This document shows positions 1-11,463 of a stretch of DNA of 64,000 nt, one piece after another (positions within the stretch are counted from its first letter, which is position 1; every line of letters begins with the position of its first letter). The position numbers and the translations under genes were made by a program. The stretch comes from Pseudeuparius sepicola (lineage: Eukaryota; Arthropoda; Insecta; Coleoptera; Anthribidae): positions 47,739,223 to 47,803,222 of the forward strand of contig OY987303.1 of assembly GCA_963920635.1 (NCBI GenBank), given 5' to 3'. The notes beneath the pieces were generated by a model. It saw nothing but the letters and a program-made list of their open reading frames with translations, was not told the DNA's origin and made no database searches.

Positions 1-1050
1 GATCCATTATTATTTATATCAAACTACAGAGCGTAATGATTACCTACACATTTAAAAATATATTTAACTATAAATTGTGTATAGCCTGGGAATTAATTAT
101 TTTTGGGAGAATAATGGTAAATACCGACTGCTAATTTTGCGTTTAATTCATTTCGAATTGCGTGCAGTTACTAACAAAAGTTTATGGAAACGAAAGGGAA
201 ACTCAATCCCAGAAATTAATAAAAACAGTAATTAAATTAAGGTTGTTTGTAAGATTATTTATTAAGTCATAAATTTAGTAGCATGCTTTGCTTCAAGGAG
301 AGAGCCTACGACTCTCGAACGCTGCTGCACAGGGATGAGGAGAGGGGCGGAAGTTACGAGATTTATGTCGGGTATTCTAAATTTATTTCTCCAATAAAAA
401 TAAATTTCATACAGGGATTTTAGGTCTTACAGGCCTTAAAAGGATATGATTTGCTATAAATTCGCAAAAAAAGTTAGAATATATTTTAATGAATATTTTC
501 GTAATACTGAAAATCGTCCACTGCTTTGAATGCTCATTTAGGGATTAATTGTTTTTTAAATCAAACGTACACGCCGCAAATAAGTTCTGACATTACCATT
601 ATTTATCAAAACGTTTACATATTTTCTAGAACAATAATGATTCTTCTAACTTTCTTTTAATTATTAAAACTAATTACAAAAACCAAAATTCTGTCTATTC
701 TATAAAAAAATTACTTTTACTTACAATGCTTTTACTTTTAGTGGGAAATAAGCCGAATTTTAAGTGGAAGACTCTTTTATTTGTGAAAGTTTTCGCAGTA
801 GTTTAACTGCTTCTTCAGTCACTCTAAAATTACATTAAAATAGTTTTTGTGATAATTATTTCAAAATTACTTACAATTAAGTGAGTTCCTAATATAATGT
901 ACAGATGTTAACGTTTGAAGTATACATTGGACAGGGCAAAAATAATTTTTTTTAATTTAGATTTGACAAAAAGCTAGTTGAATATGACACTTAAAAAATA
1001 GTTCATTTTTAAAGGTATATATAAAAGTCAGTAGTTGCTGTTATTATACC
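1..1050. other. AT-rich non-coding stretch
   Basis: No coding region, RNA gene or repeat boundary can be supported here. The DNA is AT-rich with scattered stops in all frames. Confidence 0.5.
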
Positions 1051-1051
1051 T

Positions 1052-2830
1052 TTACCTAGGTATATTTGAATTATTATTGTTGTTAATAAATTTAGGTTTG
1101 TTTTCTAAGAAAAGTAAATGAGAAAAAATTGTATTATGGTCCTGAATGTCTGTTCTTTTGTTAAGAGTATTTCCAACTTGGTTAATGTAACACTTTTTAA
1201 GAAAACACCGTTTAAAATAATTTATTTCAGTTGCCAAAACCTGTTGAATTAACATTCTTTAACATGCTTCAGGCTTTAGACGAATATCACTTTTATGATA
1301 AATATTTCTAGATTTCTGCATGTTTGACCCATGTAAGTTTTATTGCAATTAGTACAATTAGTCTGATACTACATTAGATCTATCTTGAGTATTTACCTTG
1401 TCCTTAAGTTTTGTAAAGAGATTTCGTACAATTTAATTTATGACATTTGTTTCTTTTTTAATAAATTTGGGATTTTAGGTGTTAGGTCTTTAATGTAAGG
1501 AAAATATCTGTACAGTTTAAGATTTAAATTAATATTATTATTAGAAAATATACTTGGTTGTTGATTTAAAGGTTGCTGATCTGTTATATTATTAGATGTT
1601 CTTGTTGAAAAAAATAATTTGTTTAAAAGTTTTTCAGGATAAGAATTATCCATAAATTTTATTTAAATTTATCTAAATTCTTTTTTTAAGTGATGGATTA
1701 TATGATTTAAGATTCTACTTTTCATACATAACACTAAGTTTATTTTAGTTTTTTCAGTGTGGTACGAAAAATAATTTGTGTATCTACCAGAACAAGTTGG
1801 TTTAATATACCAATCCAATATTATTCTATTATCTGATCACTTTAGAGTCCAACGACACTATTACGATTCTCAGGTTCCCGAGTAAATTGTATATATTGGT
1901 TGTAACTGTTAAATACTTGTAAAATCTCTTGTTCTTTACCTTTAGGTATTGAACAAATTATATCATCAACATATTTGAATTAGAATGGCAATTCAAAAGA
2001 TATGGATATATCCATAACATATTGAGCAATGATAGGTTAAATATTAGATCCCATTGGTGTACCAAAAATTTGTTTATACAATTGATTGTCTAATGAAAAG
2101 TAAGTATTATTAAAAATAAATCTCAAAAACATAAGAAGACTTTCCTTTTTAAAAGTACAATGATGTTTGATACTATTCCATTTTCTTTGTATACAGCTTA
2201 CAGTAAGTTTTATTAGTGAATAAAGAAACAACATCTAAACTTATAATGACATAATTATCAGGGAGTTGGAAATTATTGAATTTTTCTGCAAAACTAAAGG
2301 AATCTTTAATAAAATAAGGATTATTTTCTTCATAAGATGTACTAAGGACGTTAGTTAAATACTTAGTGATTTTACTAGTTGGTGAGTCAATTGAAGCAAT
2401 GATTGGTCTAAGAGCTAGGTTAGGTTTATGGATTTTTGGTAATCCATAAAATTTTAGTTCAATAGAATTGTATATTTTTAAAGATTTAGCAACGTCTTTT
2501 CATATTTTTTTAGTTTTAGTTAAATTACTAACTAAATTATTAGCTTTTTGATGTATAGTATTAGTTGGATCTCTTTAGTAATTTAATATAATAAGTTAGA
2601 TCTTGTAACATTTTATTTGCAAGTTCACTGTATTGATTTTTAAACATGATATCTGAAACATTACCTTTATCAGACTTAACTACAATAATTTCTGGGTGCT
2701 CTTTCAAAAACTTTTTTGTAGTATTATACAAGAGGTACTTTTATCTGACAAAGGAGAATGTTTTTTTGATCGAGATTATTTATTTGTTGAAGAGAGAATT
2801 CCAAATCTGCGAAAGCTTTCACAAATAAAG
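1052..2830 (-). pseudogene. Penelope-like element (RT plus GIY-YIG), decayed
   Basis: Minus-strand reading in shifting frames recovers a Penelope-like retroelement polyprotein. From its 5' side there is VKSDKGNV (about 2,680), the RT motif A region SLDVVSLFT (about 2,250), the motif B region GTPMGSNI (about 2,040) and the catalytic KYVDDII (about 1,960). A GIY-YIG endonuclease signature, CNKTYMGQTCR, follows at about 1,320-1,370. Domain order RT then GIY-YIG is diagnostic of PLEs. Several stops and frameshifts (for example a stop directly after the GTPMGSNI motif) show it is inactive. The 5' end near 2,830 is approximate, and I found no terminal repeats. Confidence 0.75.
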
Positions 2831-3099
2831 AGAGAAAATTGCAAATTAATTTTGTCTTATACAATTTTGCTCTAGGAATCACCGTTTATGAATTATTCAA
2901 CTGCAGAGTAAAACAAAACCAAACCATGCCCCTTGTAAATCCACTACCTACAAATCCACTTCCCGTACCAATTAACAGAGTCGTATGACCACACGCAGAT
3001 AATATGGGACAAACTGTATGAAATAATAAAACCATCTGAAGGAAGACACCCTCTATAGAATATTTTTCAACTGTATCAATTTTTGGGCCGGATAGTATA

Positions 3100-4644
3100 C
3101 AGGGTTAACTATCACTTAGTACAAAAATTTTTATGGCAGATAAAGAAAAATTAGACTTGCCAAAATAAATTTTCAAACATTTTCTAACATTTGTCTTAAG
3201 CCTAAAAAAAATTTTTTTCAAATTGTATTAAACCCCTCAAAAAACGCCGCCTATGGACGCCCGCGGGACATGTCTAAAAATTTCGCGTATGTCAATAGCG
3301 CGGCGTTGCCACGTCTATCAATTTATCCGAGGATTCACCACAAAATTTCGATTTCCTTTTAAAAACGATTACTTTCTAAGGAACATGTAGAATGCCTATG
3401 AAACACCTACCTTACTGACATTTCCAGGATTGTTTGCACCATTTTCTGTTTTCTTGCTTTTTTACATTAAAAGTCACACAACACAACATTCACATTTTCC
3501 AAATCTGTTGGGGATCTCTTGGTTTCCCTCTGCTATTCCTTTTGTTTGAAGCGAGGTACTCAGCCTGACGACGAAGAAAATTTCAGATGGAACGGATTGT
3601 GAATCAAATCGACCAAATCATATTTGTGACCGCACCTAACCTGCGTGTTTAATATGTGGCTAACCGAATGTTCGGTGGGCTAACCTCACTCTTCACTCTA
3701 AAAAATTGTTCAACGATTCTCCGCCCTACCCAACAAGAAATAAAAAACACGATCCCAGCCATCGATTTAAAACTATCTACGTAAAAACAAAAATATGAGG
3801 TTAATGTTTATCTCTGTCACACGACCATACACTGCGCATGTCAGTACACGCGGTTATTGCTTTAGACCAGGCACCGTTTTTATCGTACAAGGACGATACA
3901 CAAATGATCCATAAATCGGCTGGAACAGTGCGTGTATCGCCCCGTGTCGGTAGGTACATAATTCAGTTAGAACAGCCAGTGGGGTAGTGCGCATGCGCTG
4001 AACGTGCTTGAGCACGGTTATTGGCCCTGTTGGAACAAACCTTGTATGTACAGTTAGTTGCCTAGCTAGGAAGTTATGAAATGACGAACGGGGCAACGCG
4101 GAGCAGTCGAAAAAACGTTTCATAGACTCGACCGGGCCGATACGTCGCTTAATTCATACCGCCGAGGCTTCAGAACAATAAATCCTTTATCTATGCTTCA
4201 GAAGAGGTTAGATGGTGGACAAGAATTCATCAGAGGAGCTCCGGGGGTATTAAGGGAGACGGCTTGTGGTGTCGCGGTAATGAGCTTTCCGCGAGACTAG
4301 GAACCGGTCCGGATACGAGCTAAGGTAAGGGGAATCTAATAGCGCTGCATCTGTACAGATTCAAATCGATTGTTATTTATGTATTTTTTAAATTTGTTTG
4401 AGTAAAAAGGTATTTTCACCGTTCCTAAATCAACGGCAACACCGCGGAAAATCACTTCAGCTGTCAGTACCTTCAGAAGCCAAATTGGATGACGTCATTA
4501 AAGGCGGGGATTTACAGGGAAAATAGGGGTCTTTACCCGTTTTTTTAAAGATCGTAAAAAAAATTTAAAAATATTTTTCTATGTTTTCTTAAGCCATCCT
4601 GCGCACGTGGTAAAATTTTTTGTACTAAGTCATAGTTAACCCTG
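3100..4644. mobile_element. TA-flanked non-autonomous DNA transposon
   Basis: The ends are inverted copies of each other: CAGGGTTAACTAT..ACTTAGTAC at 3,100 matches the complement at about 4,608-4,644, followed on both sides by TA. The TIR is about 36 bp. TA flanks plus CAGGG ends suggest a Tc1/mariner-type MITE or derivative. The interior (about 1.5 kb, partly GC-rich) has no convincing coding sequence. It abuts the next inverted-repeat element with only a TATA between them. Confidence 0.6.
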
Positions 4645-4648
4645 TATA

Positions 4649-6386
4649 CAGGGTGAGTCAGAATGTATAGTAAATACTTTGAAGGAGTGTTCGGCAGGTG
4701 GTTTTAAGGGGGGTCTTTCATATAAAATTTTCCTTGCCAAGTTATTCGGGTCTACAGGGTGACCCAAAAGTATTTTTTTATTTATATCTCAGTAACGGCG
4801 CTACTTAAAAATTTGAAATTTGGTATGTGTTATCCACTTACTGGAAGACGCCTTAGGGTAGTTTATTCATTTACACAGTGCTCCAAAAAGGGTAAAAACT
4901 AACAACCCCTATTAATTTTTTTTGCTCAAACTTTTTTGAGGTTATCTTTTTGGTCTTGCAGGTCCATCATTTCAGTGTATCTTTTCATCAACAAAAGTGT
5001 ACTCTCGTTTCATAACGATAAAATTAACCGTTTGCGTTGAAATTGGCAAAACGTGTTAACACCTGTTAACTTCAACATTCGAAACATAAAATTTTTACCT
5101 ACCGTTTTCAAACGTTAGACATCGACTATACTATTTAAAACCTTTCAGCGGGCGCGCTCTTTAATTTCACTTGAGCGAGCGCTTGTCGTAAATTTTACGT
5201 CATTCGGGTTTATCTAAGTTCATGATTTTTTCTTCATTTAAATGCTGGGATAATGGTATGAGGAATGGTTCTTGCACGTAAATGATTGACAATACCAACG
5301 AGCATTGATGCTGAAAATGTTTTCTTATACAGACATATGATCGACACACACCGCGTTTTAGAAGGATTCCTTCTTCTCTTCTTCAACAGTCTTTTGGCGT
5401 AGGCAGCCTGTGAGTCATATTGAGAAATATATACCAAGAAGCAAAAACATATTTAGCTATGAAACGATATAAATGAGAAAGAAATGAGAGAAAATAATAT
5501 TTGTAATATACTTACACATAATGTCGCGTGTCATAAAATGTTTGCTGAACTGAAACTTAAAAAAAATGTCTGTTGATAACAAACACTCTTGGGCACACCC
5601 TTCCTCCTGGAGTTTAGAAAGAGATTGATCTAGGAATAGGTGGGTGCTCAGAACTCGCGGCTGAATTATAAGTGTAGGGAAAGCGATTTTGCGCATTTGT
5701 CGTAAATTTTATGACAGCGCGCCCGCTGAAAGGTTAAACTGAGAAAAAAATTCCTATGAACAATGTATCAAAACTTATTAGCTTTCAAATTGCAAAGGAT
5801 TGAATTAACCAAAATTAAAACACCCTCTATTTCAAGAAAATCAATGCTGTTTTGACCAAGGTCCAATTGATATTTTTTTCCTTATTTTGAATGTACAGTC
5901 GATCTGTAAAGTTTGAAAGCGGTAGATAAAAATTTTATGTTTCGAATGTTGAAGTTAACAGGTGTTTTGGGGCACGTTTTGCCAATTTCAAAGCAAGCAA
6001 GTTATGAAACAAGAGTACACTTTTGTTGCAAAATAAAAAGATACACTGAAATGATGGACCTGCAAGACCAAAAAGATAACCTCAAAAAAGTTTGTGCAAA
6101 ATAATTAATAGGGGTTGTTAGTTTTTACCCTTTTTTAGGGCGCTGTGTAAATGAATAAACTACCCTAAGGCGTCTTCCAGTAAGTAGATAACACATACCA
6201 AATTTCAAATTTTTAAGTAGCGCCGTTATTAAGATATAAATAAAAAAATACTTTTGGGTCTCCCTGTAGACCCGGATAACTTGGCAAGGAAAGCCCAAAT
6301 TGAAAAATTTTATATGAAAGACCCCCCTTAAAACTACCTGCCGAATACCCCTTTAAAGTATTTACTTTACATTTTGACTCACTCTG
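4649..6386. mobile_element. Foldback element with ~0.5 kb inverted arms
   Basis: The left arm (4,649 to about 5,165) and the right arm (about 5,711-6,386) are imperfect inverted copies that begin CAGGGTGAGTC and end GACTCACTCTG. Conserved blocks such as ACCTTTCAGCGGGCGCGC occur at the inner edges (about 5,145 and, inverted, 5,720). The left flank is TA; the right flank reads CA, so that TSD copy is probably mutated. The 550-bp loop has no recognisable gene. Stop-free stretches inside the arms are mirror images of each other and are not taken as genes. Confidence 0.65.
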
Positions 6387-6777
6387 CATATTATTTTTAC
6401 AGGTGCTTATCTGGGCCTGGAGATCCACTAGTCAAGAAATTTACATTCTGCGCACCTCCCTTCTTCTTCCATCGGCACAAAAGCTCTATGGTACAATAAT
6501 ATTGTACTGCCACCGAATCGAATAAGTTTGCAAAATTTCAGATCGATACGACAATTGGAAGTGTGTAAAAATCGATATGCTATACGCTCACGTTGCATCG
6601 GTCCTTTATAGTACATCTGAGTCTGAGGGCAAGAATGAGCTTACGCGTCGTGTAATGTACCTATTACATTTTCCTACTCCTGACTACTTTGACTTAGTAA
6701 TAATTTGCATTAGTGATAAATGTAAGAGACAGGATGCGGAGATAATAAAAAAATATAAAAAAAGTTGAAGCTTTGTG

Positions 6778-6836
6778 TGGGACTCGAACACGGGAACTAC
6801 GATTTACTAGTCGGATGCTTTAACCCTGCGCGAAGT
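6778..6836 (-). repeat. tRNA-like SINE-head fragment
   Basis: On the minus strand there is a Pol III B-box (GTTCGAGTCCC) preceded by an A-box-like GGTTAAAGC and a possible anticodon hairpin. The acceptor stem is not convincing, so this is probably a tRNA-derived SINE remnant and not a functional tRNA. The surrounding 6,387-7,000 holds nothing else I can name. Confidence 0.4.
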
Positions 6837-7002
6837 AATTGTCTATCGACTTTAATATATTAGGCCACCCCTAACACTGGGGAAATATTGATATAATATT
6901 ATTGCCTCTTTGGCATAGTGAGTATTCTTTTCGATCAAAATCAATTTATAAAACGAACGTTTTGAAACCTAATATAAAAATTAACGCAAGTTTTCAATTT
7001 TT

Positions 7003-9205
7003 TTTTAATTCAAATTTATTTATTTACCTACATAGCTATATTTTACAATTATTATTAGGCAGAACGAGGAGGAAAATAAATACAAAAATGCCATAAAACG
7101 TAAAACCTTGTGCATGGCGCAATTTTTATATTGATTTATATACCTACGGTGTGCGAGTTCACATTACTGTTGCAATCACTACCAAGGCCCTTATTGGCAA
7201 TGACAACAAATAAAATAATATAATAATATAAAAAAATAACATAAAGCAAAAAAAAATTAAGCTGAGACATGTTAAAATCTAGATACTATAATAATTACAC
7301 TCATGTATACACCATTGAAAATGGAGGATGACTACATATTTAGTAAGTATTATACAGCTGGTGTTTATTAAATCATTTTTCATTTAAGTATTGTACACAT
7401 TTTTTTATCTATTAATTGATGAATTTTTTTTCTAGGGATGGTGTGAATCCATGCAAATAGTTCTTTTTTAAGCTGGGCTAATCTAGGGGACTTCCTAATA
7501 TGATCTGGTAGATCACAGAACAACAATGGTAAGTATGGTTGCGTTGAGCAATGGTTTTTGATACTTTTGGCACATAGCTGGCTTTAATTTTGGGTCTAGT
7601 TGAGTAGTTGTGTGAGATTGGTGATAAGTTTGCTTTGTGTTTATATTGCCACGTAGAATAGTTGTCTTATATGTAACATGGACGATTCCTCAAATAATTT
7701 GTCGGTATTGTATTTATATTCTTTATTATATTATATAACTTTAAGGATCCAGTTCTGTACTACTTGCAAATTTGCTACGTATTCCTTAAGTGTCGATCCC
7801 CACATTATAATTCCATATGTTAGGTGAGGTTTTATAAGAGCATTATACAACATAATTAAGTGTTTTAAATCAAGAAATTGTTTATACAGGGTGGTCCAAA
7901 CTTTATCAGCAATATTTTAAAAACTGCTAGAAAATTTCAAAAAAGGATTTTTTTCCCTATAAACATGTATCGAAATCCTAGCGGTTTTCGATATACAGGG
8001 CGTCAAAGTTCAATTTTTTTTTTCAAATTATCTTTTATTTCTCCTAAAAGAAGGCAGCTAAGGTAAACATATTTGGTACAGTTTAGACACTCATTAAATA
8101 CTATAAATTAAAAATAATTCAGCCCATCTACTTCTACCAGTGTCGGAGAGACGGGGGTCAATCATCATTTTTTTTTATAAAAAAAATGGTACGCCACTGA
8201 AAAAGTAATATTTTTTGCCTTCACTAAATTTTCCAATAAATTCTAAGAAAAAAGCTATTCTTGACTTTTTTTCGAAAAATGTACCCATTTTGGAAAAATT
8301 CACTTTTAATGCGTTTTAATTTTTTAGCAGAAGAAAATCAAACTAGGTCTAGGCTCCCGAAATTTTGCACACATACTGAATTTTCAATTCCGAACAACTT
8401 TCCTTAATAACATTTGGTCCTAAAACCCACAAAAAGGTTTCTAGATTCGAAAAATCATGTGTCCTGGAAATTTAAAAAATCTAATTTTTCGCACCAGTAA
8501 ACTGGGCTTTAGGTAGGTCTTACGGCAAAATGTTATTAAGGAAAATTGTTCGGAATTAAAAACTCAGTAGGTGTGCACAATTTCGAAAGCTTAGATCTAC
8601 TTTGATTGTCTTCTGCTAAAAAAAATAAAAGCACAAAAGTGAATTTTTCAAAAACGGTACATTTTCGAAAAAAAGTCAAGAATAGTTTTTTTCTAATAAT
8701 TAATTGGAAAACTTAGTGAAGGCAAAAAACAATTACTTTTCCAGTGCTGGGCCATTTTTTTATTAAAAAATATTATGGTTGACCCCCGTCTCCCCAGCAC
8801 TGGTGGAAGTAGATGGGCTGAATTATTTTTAATTTATAGTATTTAATGAGTGTCTAAACTGTACCAAATATGTTTGCCTTAACTGTCTTCCTATAGGAAA
8901 AATAGAAGAAAACTGGAAAAAAAAATTGAAATTTGACGCCTTGTATATCAAAAACCGCCAGGATTTCGATACATGTTTATATGAAAAAATCTTTTTTTGA
9001 AATTTTCTAGCAGTTTTTAAAGTATTGCTGATAAAGTTTGGACCACCCTGTATAATTTAAATCTGTATATAAAAGATCGCAGTTTTTTAAGGACGTATTC
9101 AGTATGTGCACTCCATTTCAGGTGAGCATCAAAGTACACTCCTAGATATTTAATTTTTGTGCATGGCTTTATATTGGTCAGCTTGTTGTTTATTAAAATG
9201 TTTAA
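7003..9205 (-). pseudogene. 5'-truncated non-LTR retrotransposon
   Basis: Minus-strand translation of 9,060-9,200 gives IKYLGVYFDAHLKW, the hallmark of the region just after the reverse transcriptase core of Jockey/CR1/RTE-type LINEs. It continues beyond the nested insertion at 7,887-9,050 with LYNALIKPHLTYGI and LIxKL-like segments down to about 7,380. The 3' end is a TAAATAAATAAAT-rich tail near 7,003-7,030. Frameshifts and stops are frequent and the endonuclease and catalytic YxDD portions are absent, as expected for a 5'-truncated copy. Clade assignment is not possible by eye. Confidence 0.65.
7887..9050. mobile_element. Nearly palindromic TA-flanked foldback element
   Basis: The element begins CAGGGTGGTCCAAAC and ends with the complement, flanked on both sides by TA (7,885-7,886 and 9,051-9,052). 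The arms extend almost to the centre (about 8,470), so virtually the whole 1.16 kb could fold into one hairpin. No gene is present. It interrupts the LINE remnant, whose coding resumes on the other side, so it is the younger insertion. Confidence 0.75.
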
Positions 9206-9511
9206 GTTAGGTTAAAGTGAGGCAGAGTATCTTTGCAACATGAAAAAACGTTTTCTCAAAATTTATAGTAAGTAGTGCTTTACTTAGCCAACCTACACTT
9301 ATTTTATAAATGGTTTTAAGTAACTTGTAGCATAAGTGTTGCTAGGCAATACTTTTTGTACTTAGCAACCACTTCCGCACCTAGCAACTACATATTTGCA
9401 CAAAATAGCATATGAAGAGCTATTTTCTTTTCTGGAAATGGAATTCATCTCTGCTATCAGCGACAGTAATGATTTAATATTTGACACTGAGTCATTGTTT
9501 CCTGGTTAGCA
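9206..9511. other. Non-coding gap
   Basis: Nothing recognisable lies between the LINE remnant and the LTR element. Confidence 0.4.
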
Positions 9512-9515
9512 TCGA

Positions 9516-9930
9516 TGTTATATCCGACCTCAAGCATCACCTTGATCATAACCTTGTTTTTACCCTTGATTCTGTTTACTGTTGGATATTATGTTCTCAT
9601 TCTCTATTGTTCAAGATGCTTACTACAAAGATATCATTTTCCATTGTATATTGTTCTAGAATGATTACTAGAACATATCATATTCCTTTTGAGTATTGTT
9701 AAAACTTGCTTACTGCAAGAATTGCAGAATTTGATCTTCCCTTTGTTTATTATATTCTTTTCCCATGAGAACCACAACACCTCAGCATAACAGATCTGTA
9801 TAAATAGGACCTAGTAAAGTAAGAGTGTCAATTATAGTCTTGTCTGTAGTCTAAGCCGAAACTCTGTAACTCGCGTTACTCAAATAAAAGTTTTTTTTAA
9901 AATGTCTTCGTCTTCACGTCGCCCGTAACA
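9516..9930 (+). repeat. 5' LTR
   Basis: 415 bp with TG..CA ends. It carries a TATAAATA box at 9,799-9,806 and an AATAAA signal at 9,883-9,888, giving a plausible U3-R-U5 layout. Confidence 0.92.
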
Positions 9931-9933
9931 ATT

Positions 9934-9949
9934 TGGTGTCAGAAGTGGG
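9934..9949 (+). promoter_or_regulatory. Primer binding site, tRNA-Leu type
   Basis: TGGTGTCAGAAGTGGG, three bases after the LTR, is complementary to the 3' end (including CCA) of insect tRNA-Leu as I know it. Confidence 0.8.
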
Positions 9950-9960
9950 ATCCTCGATAA

Positions 9961-10097
9961 AAGGGTCTTCAACGAGGGAGATCCGGAGGCACTTAGAAGG
10001 ACAGTCTCCTCGGGGGTCACCACACCACTACGATTGGAGCCAGCTGAAAAGGGTCTTCGACAGGGAGATCCGGAGGCACTAAGAAGGACAGTCTCCT
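9961..10097 (+). repeat. Duplicated ~50-bp leader segment
   Basis: The leader between the primer site and gag contains two near-identical copies of a roughly 50-bp block (9,961-10,010 and 10,049-10,097) containing GGGAGATCCGGAGGCACT. This sits where packaging or dimerisation signals are usually found, but a function is only inferred. Confidence 0.7.
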
Positions 10098-10269
10098 GAG
10101 GCCAGCATCCAGCAACAACAGCAGCATCAACGACATCCAGCGAGCATGAAGTTACTTCTATTGTAAGTGAAAAACTTGAAGTGAATTTTATTTGTGATTT
10201 TTTTTGAACTTTCTACGTTGCTATTATTGAACTTTCTACGTTATAACGATATTACCTTTTCATTTCAAC

Positions 10270-11461
10270 ATGCCGAATAACGAGGCTATAAACTCTAATG
10301 TAAACAATGAAGCAAACGCTTCAAATAACGACGAAGTACCATTTAAATTAAGCGAAATATTTTCTATCATCCCTGAATACGATGGGGATCAAATCAATTT
10401 AAATACTTTTATCATTGCATGTGATAGGGCCATGCAAATGACTGTTGGCGATCAAGCCATTTTACTAGTAATAAAAATAAAAAACCAATTAAAGGGACGT
10501 GCAGCCCAACTTATCAATTCAAGAGATTTGAGTACCTGGCGCGAAATCAAACAATTACTTAACGTTCATTTCGGAGATCCTCGCGATCTAACTTCATTAA
10601 TTCAAGATTTACAAAGAATGTGTCAATCCCAAAATATAAATGCTTTGACTTTTGTAGGCAGAGTTCAAACTCACTGGTCAAAAATGTATGCCGCAATAGG
10701 AAAACAAAGCCTTCTCACTAGGGAACAAAAAGAATCGCAAGCTACATTAATCGATAGCATGTGTCTAAATACAGTTTGACAGGTCTAGAACCAAGAATAG
10801 GGCAACTAATTCGTGCTAGCAATCCACCAAACACGATGGATGCTATAGCTTTAATTAAGAGAGAATTGCAACTTTCTTATTTTGAAAATCAAAAATTTCA
10901 GAGGCAAAATCTATACCAGTCTTCAATAATAATGAGAGAACTAATAATAGTTTTCCAAAATTTTGTAATTATTGCAAAAGAAATGGGCATACTATCAATA
11001 AATGTCGAACAAAAAATCAAAATAATTATTACAGAAATGGTCCAAATCCTTCTAGCTTCTCTAACAATTTCCAAAATAACTCCCAAAGAAATAATTTCTC
11101 CCAAAATAGGTTCCATCAAAGACCATCTTTTCCTCGACAAAATAATTTTCAAACTCCTTCTTTCCAACCTAGGAACCACCCTCAAAACTTCCAACCAAGA
11201 AATCAACCTCCTAGAAATTTTTCTAATAATGCTCCAAGAAATAACTTCCCCAGAACTTTTAATAATAATTCAGGTTTCCAGCCTTCTAATCAAAATTTTA
11301 CTCCTAGATTCCCAAATTCAAATCCAAATAACCAAAATAGAACTCCCCAACAACATTATCTGGGCCAAAGCGAAAATTTTCAATTAACAGCCTCGGACCA
11401 GAATCCTATTCCGAACTTCAAGAATCTTGGTATGACCAATACGGACCAAACGTTTGCATAA
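10270..11461 (+). pseudogene. gag: gag, with two frame changes
   Basis: The frame opens with MPNNEAINSNVNNE and encodes a Ty3/gypsy-type capsid region (around TFIIACDRAM and LKGRAAQLI). It stops at 10,777-10,779. Capsid homology carries on in another frame from about 10,761 to 10,900, and in a third frame from about 10,905. That third segment contains a CCHC zinc knuckle, CNYCKRNGHTINKC, at 10,964-11,005, then a long Asn/Gln/Pro/Phe-rich nucleocapsid tail ending at 11,461. The family normally has one continuous Gag, so two indels have broken it in this copy. Programmed shifting at both places is unlikely. Confidence 0.8.
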
Positions 11462-11463
11462 AT

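Noticed and set aside
3854..4123. 89-codon minus-strand open stretch
   Set aside because: No domain; lies inside a non-autonomous transposon with GC-richer DNA where chance open frames are longer.
5913..6428. Open stretches in the foldback arms
   Set aside because: They are mirror images within inverted arms, have no motifs and differ between arms.
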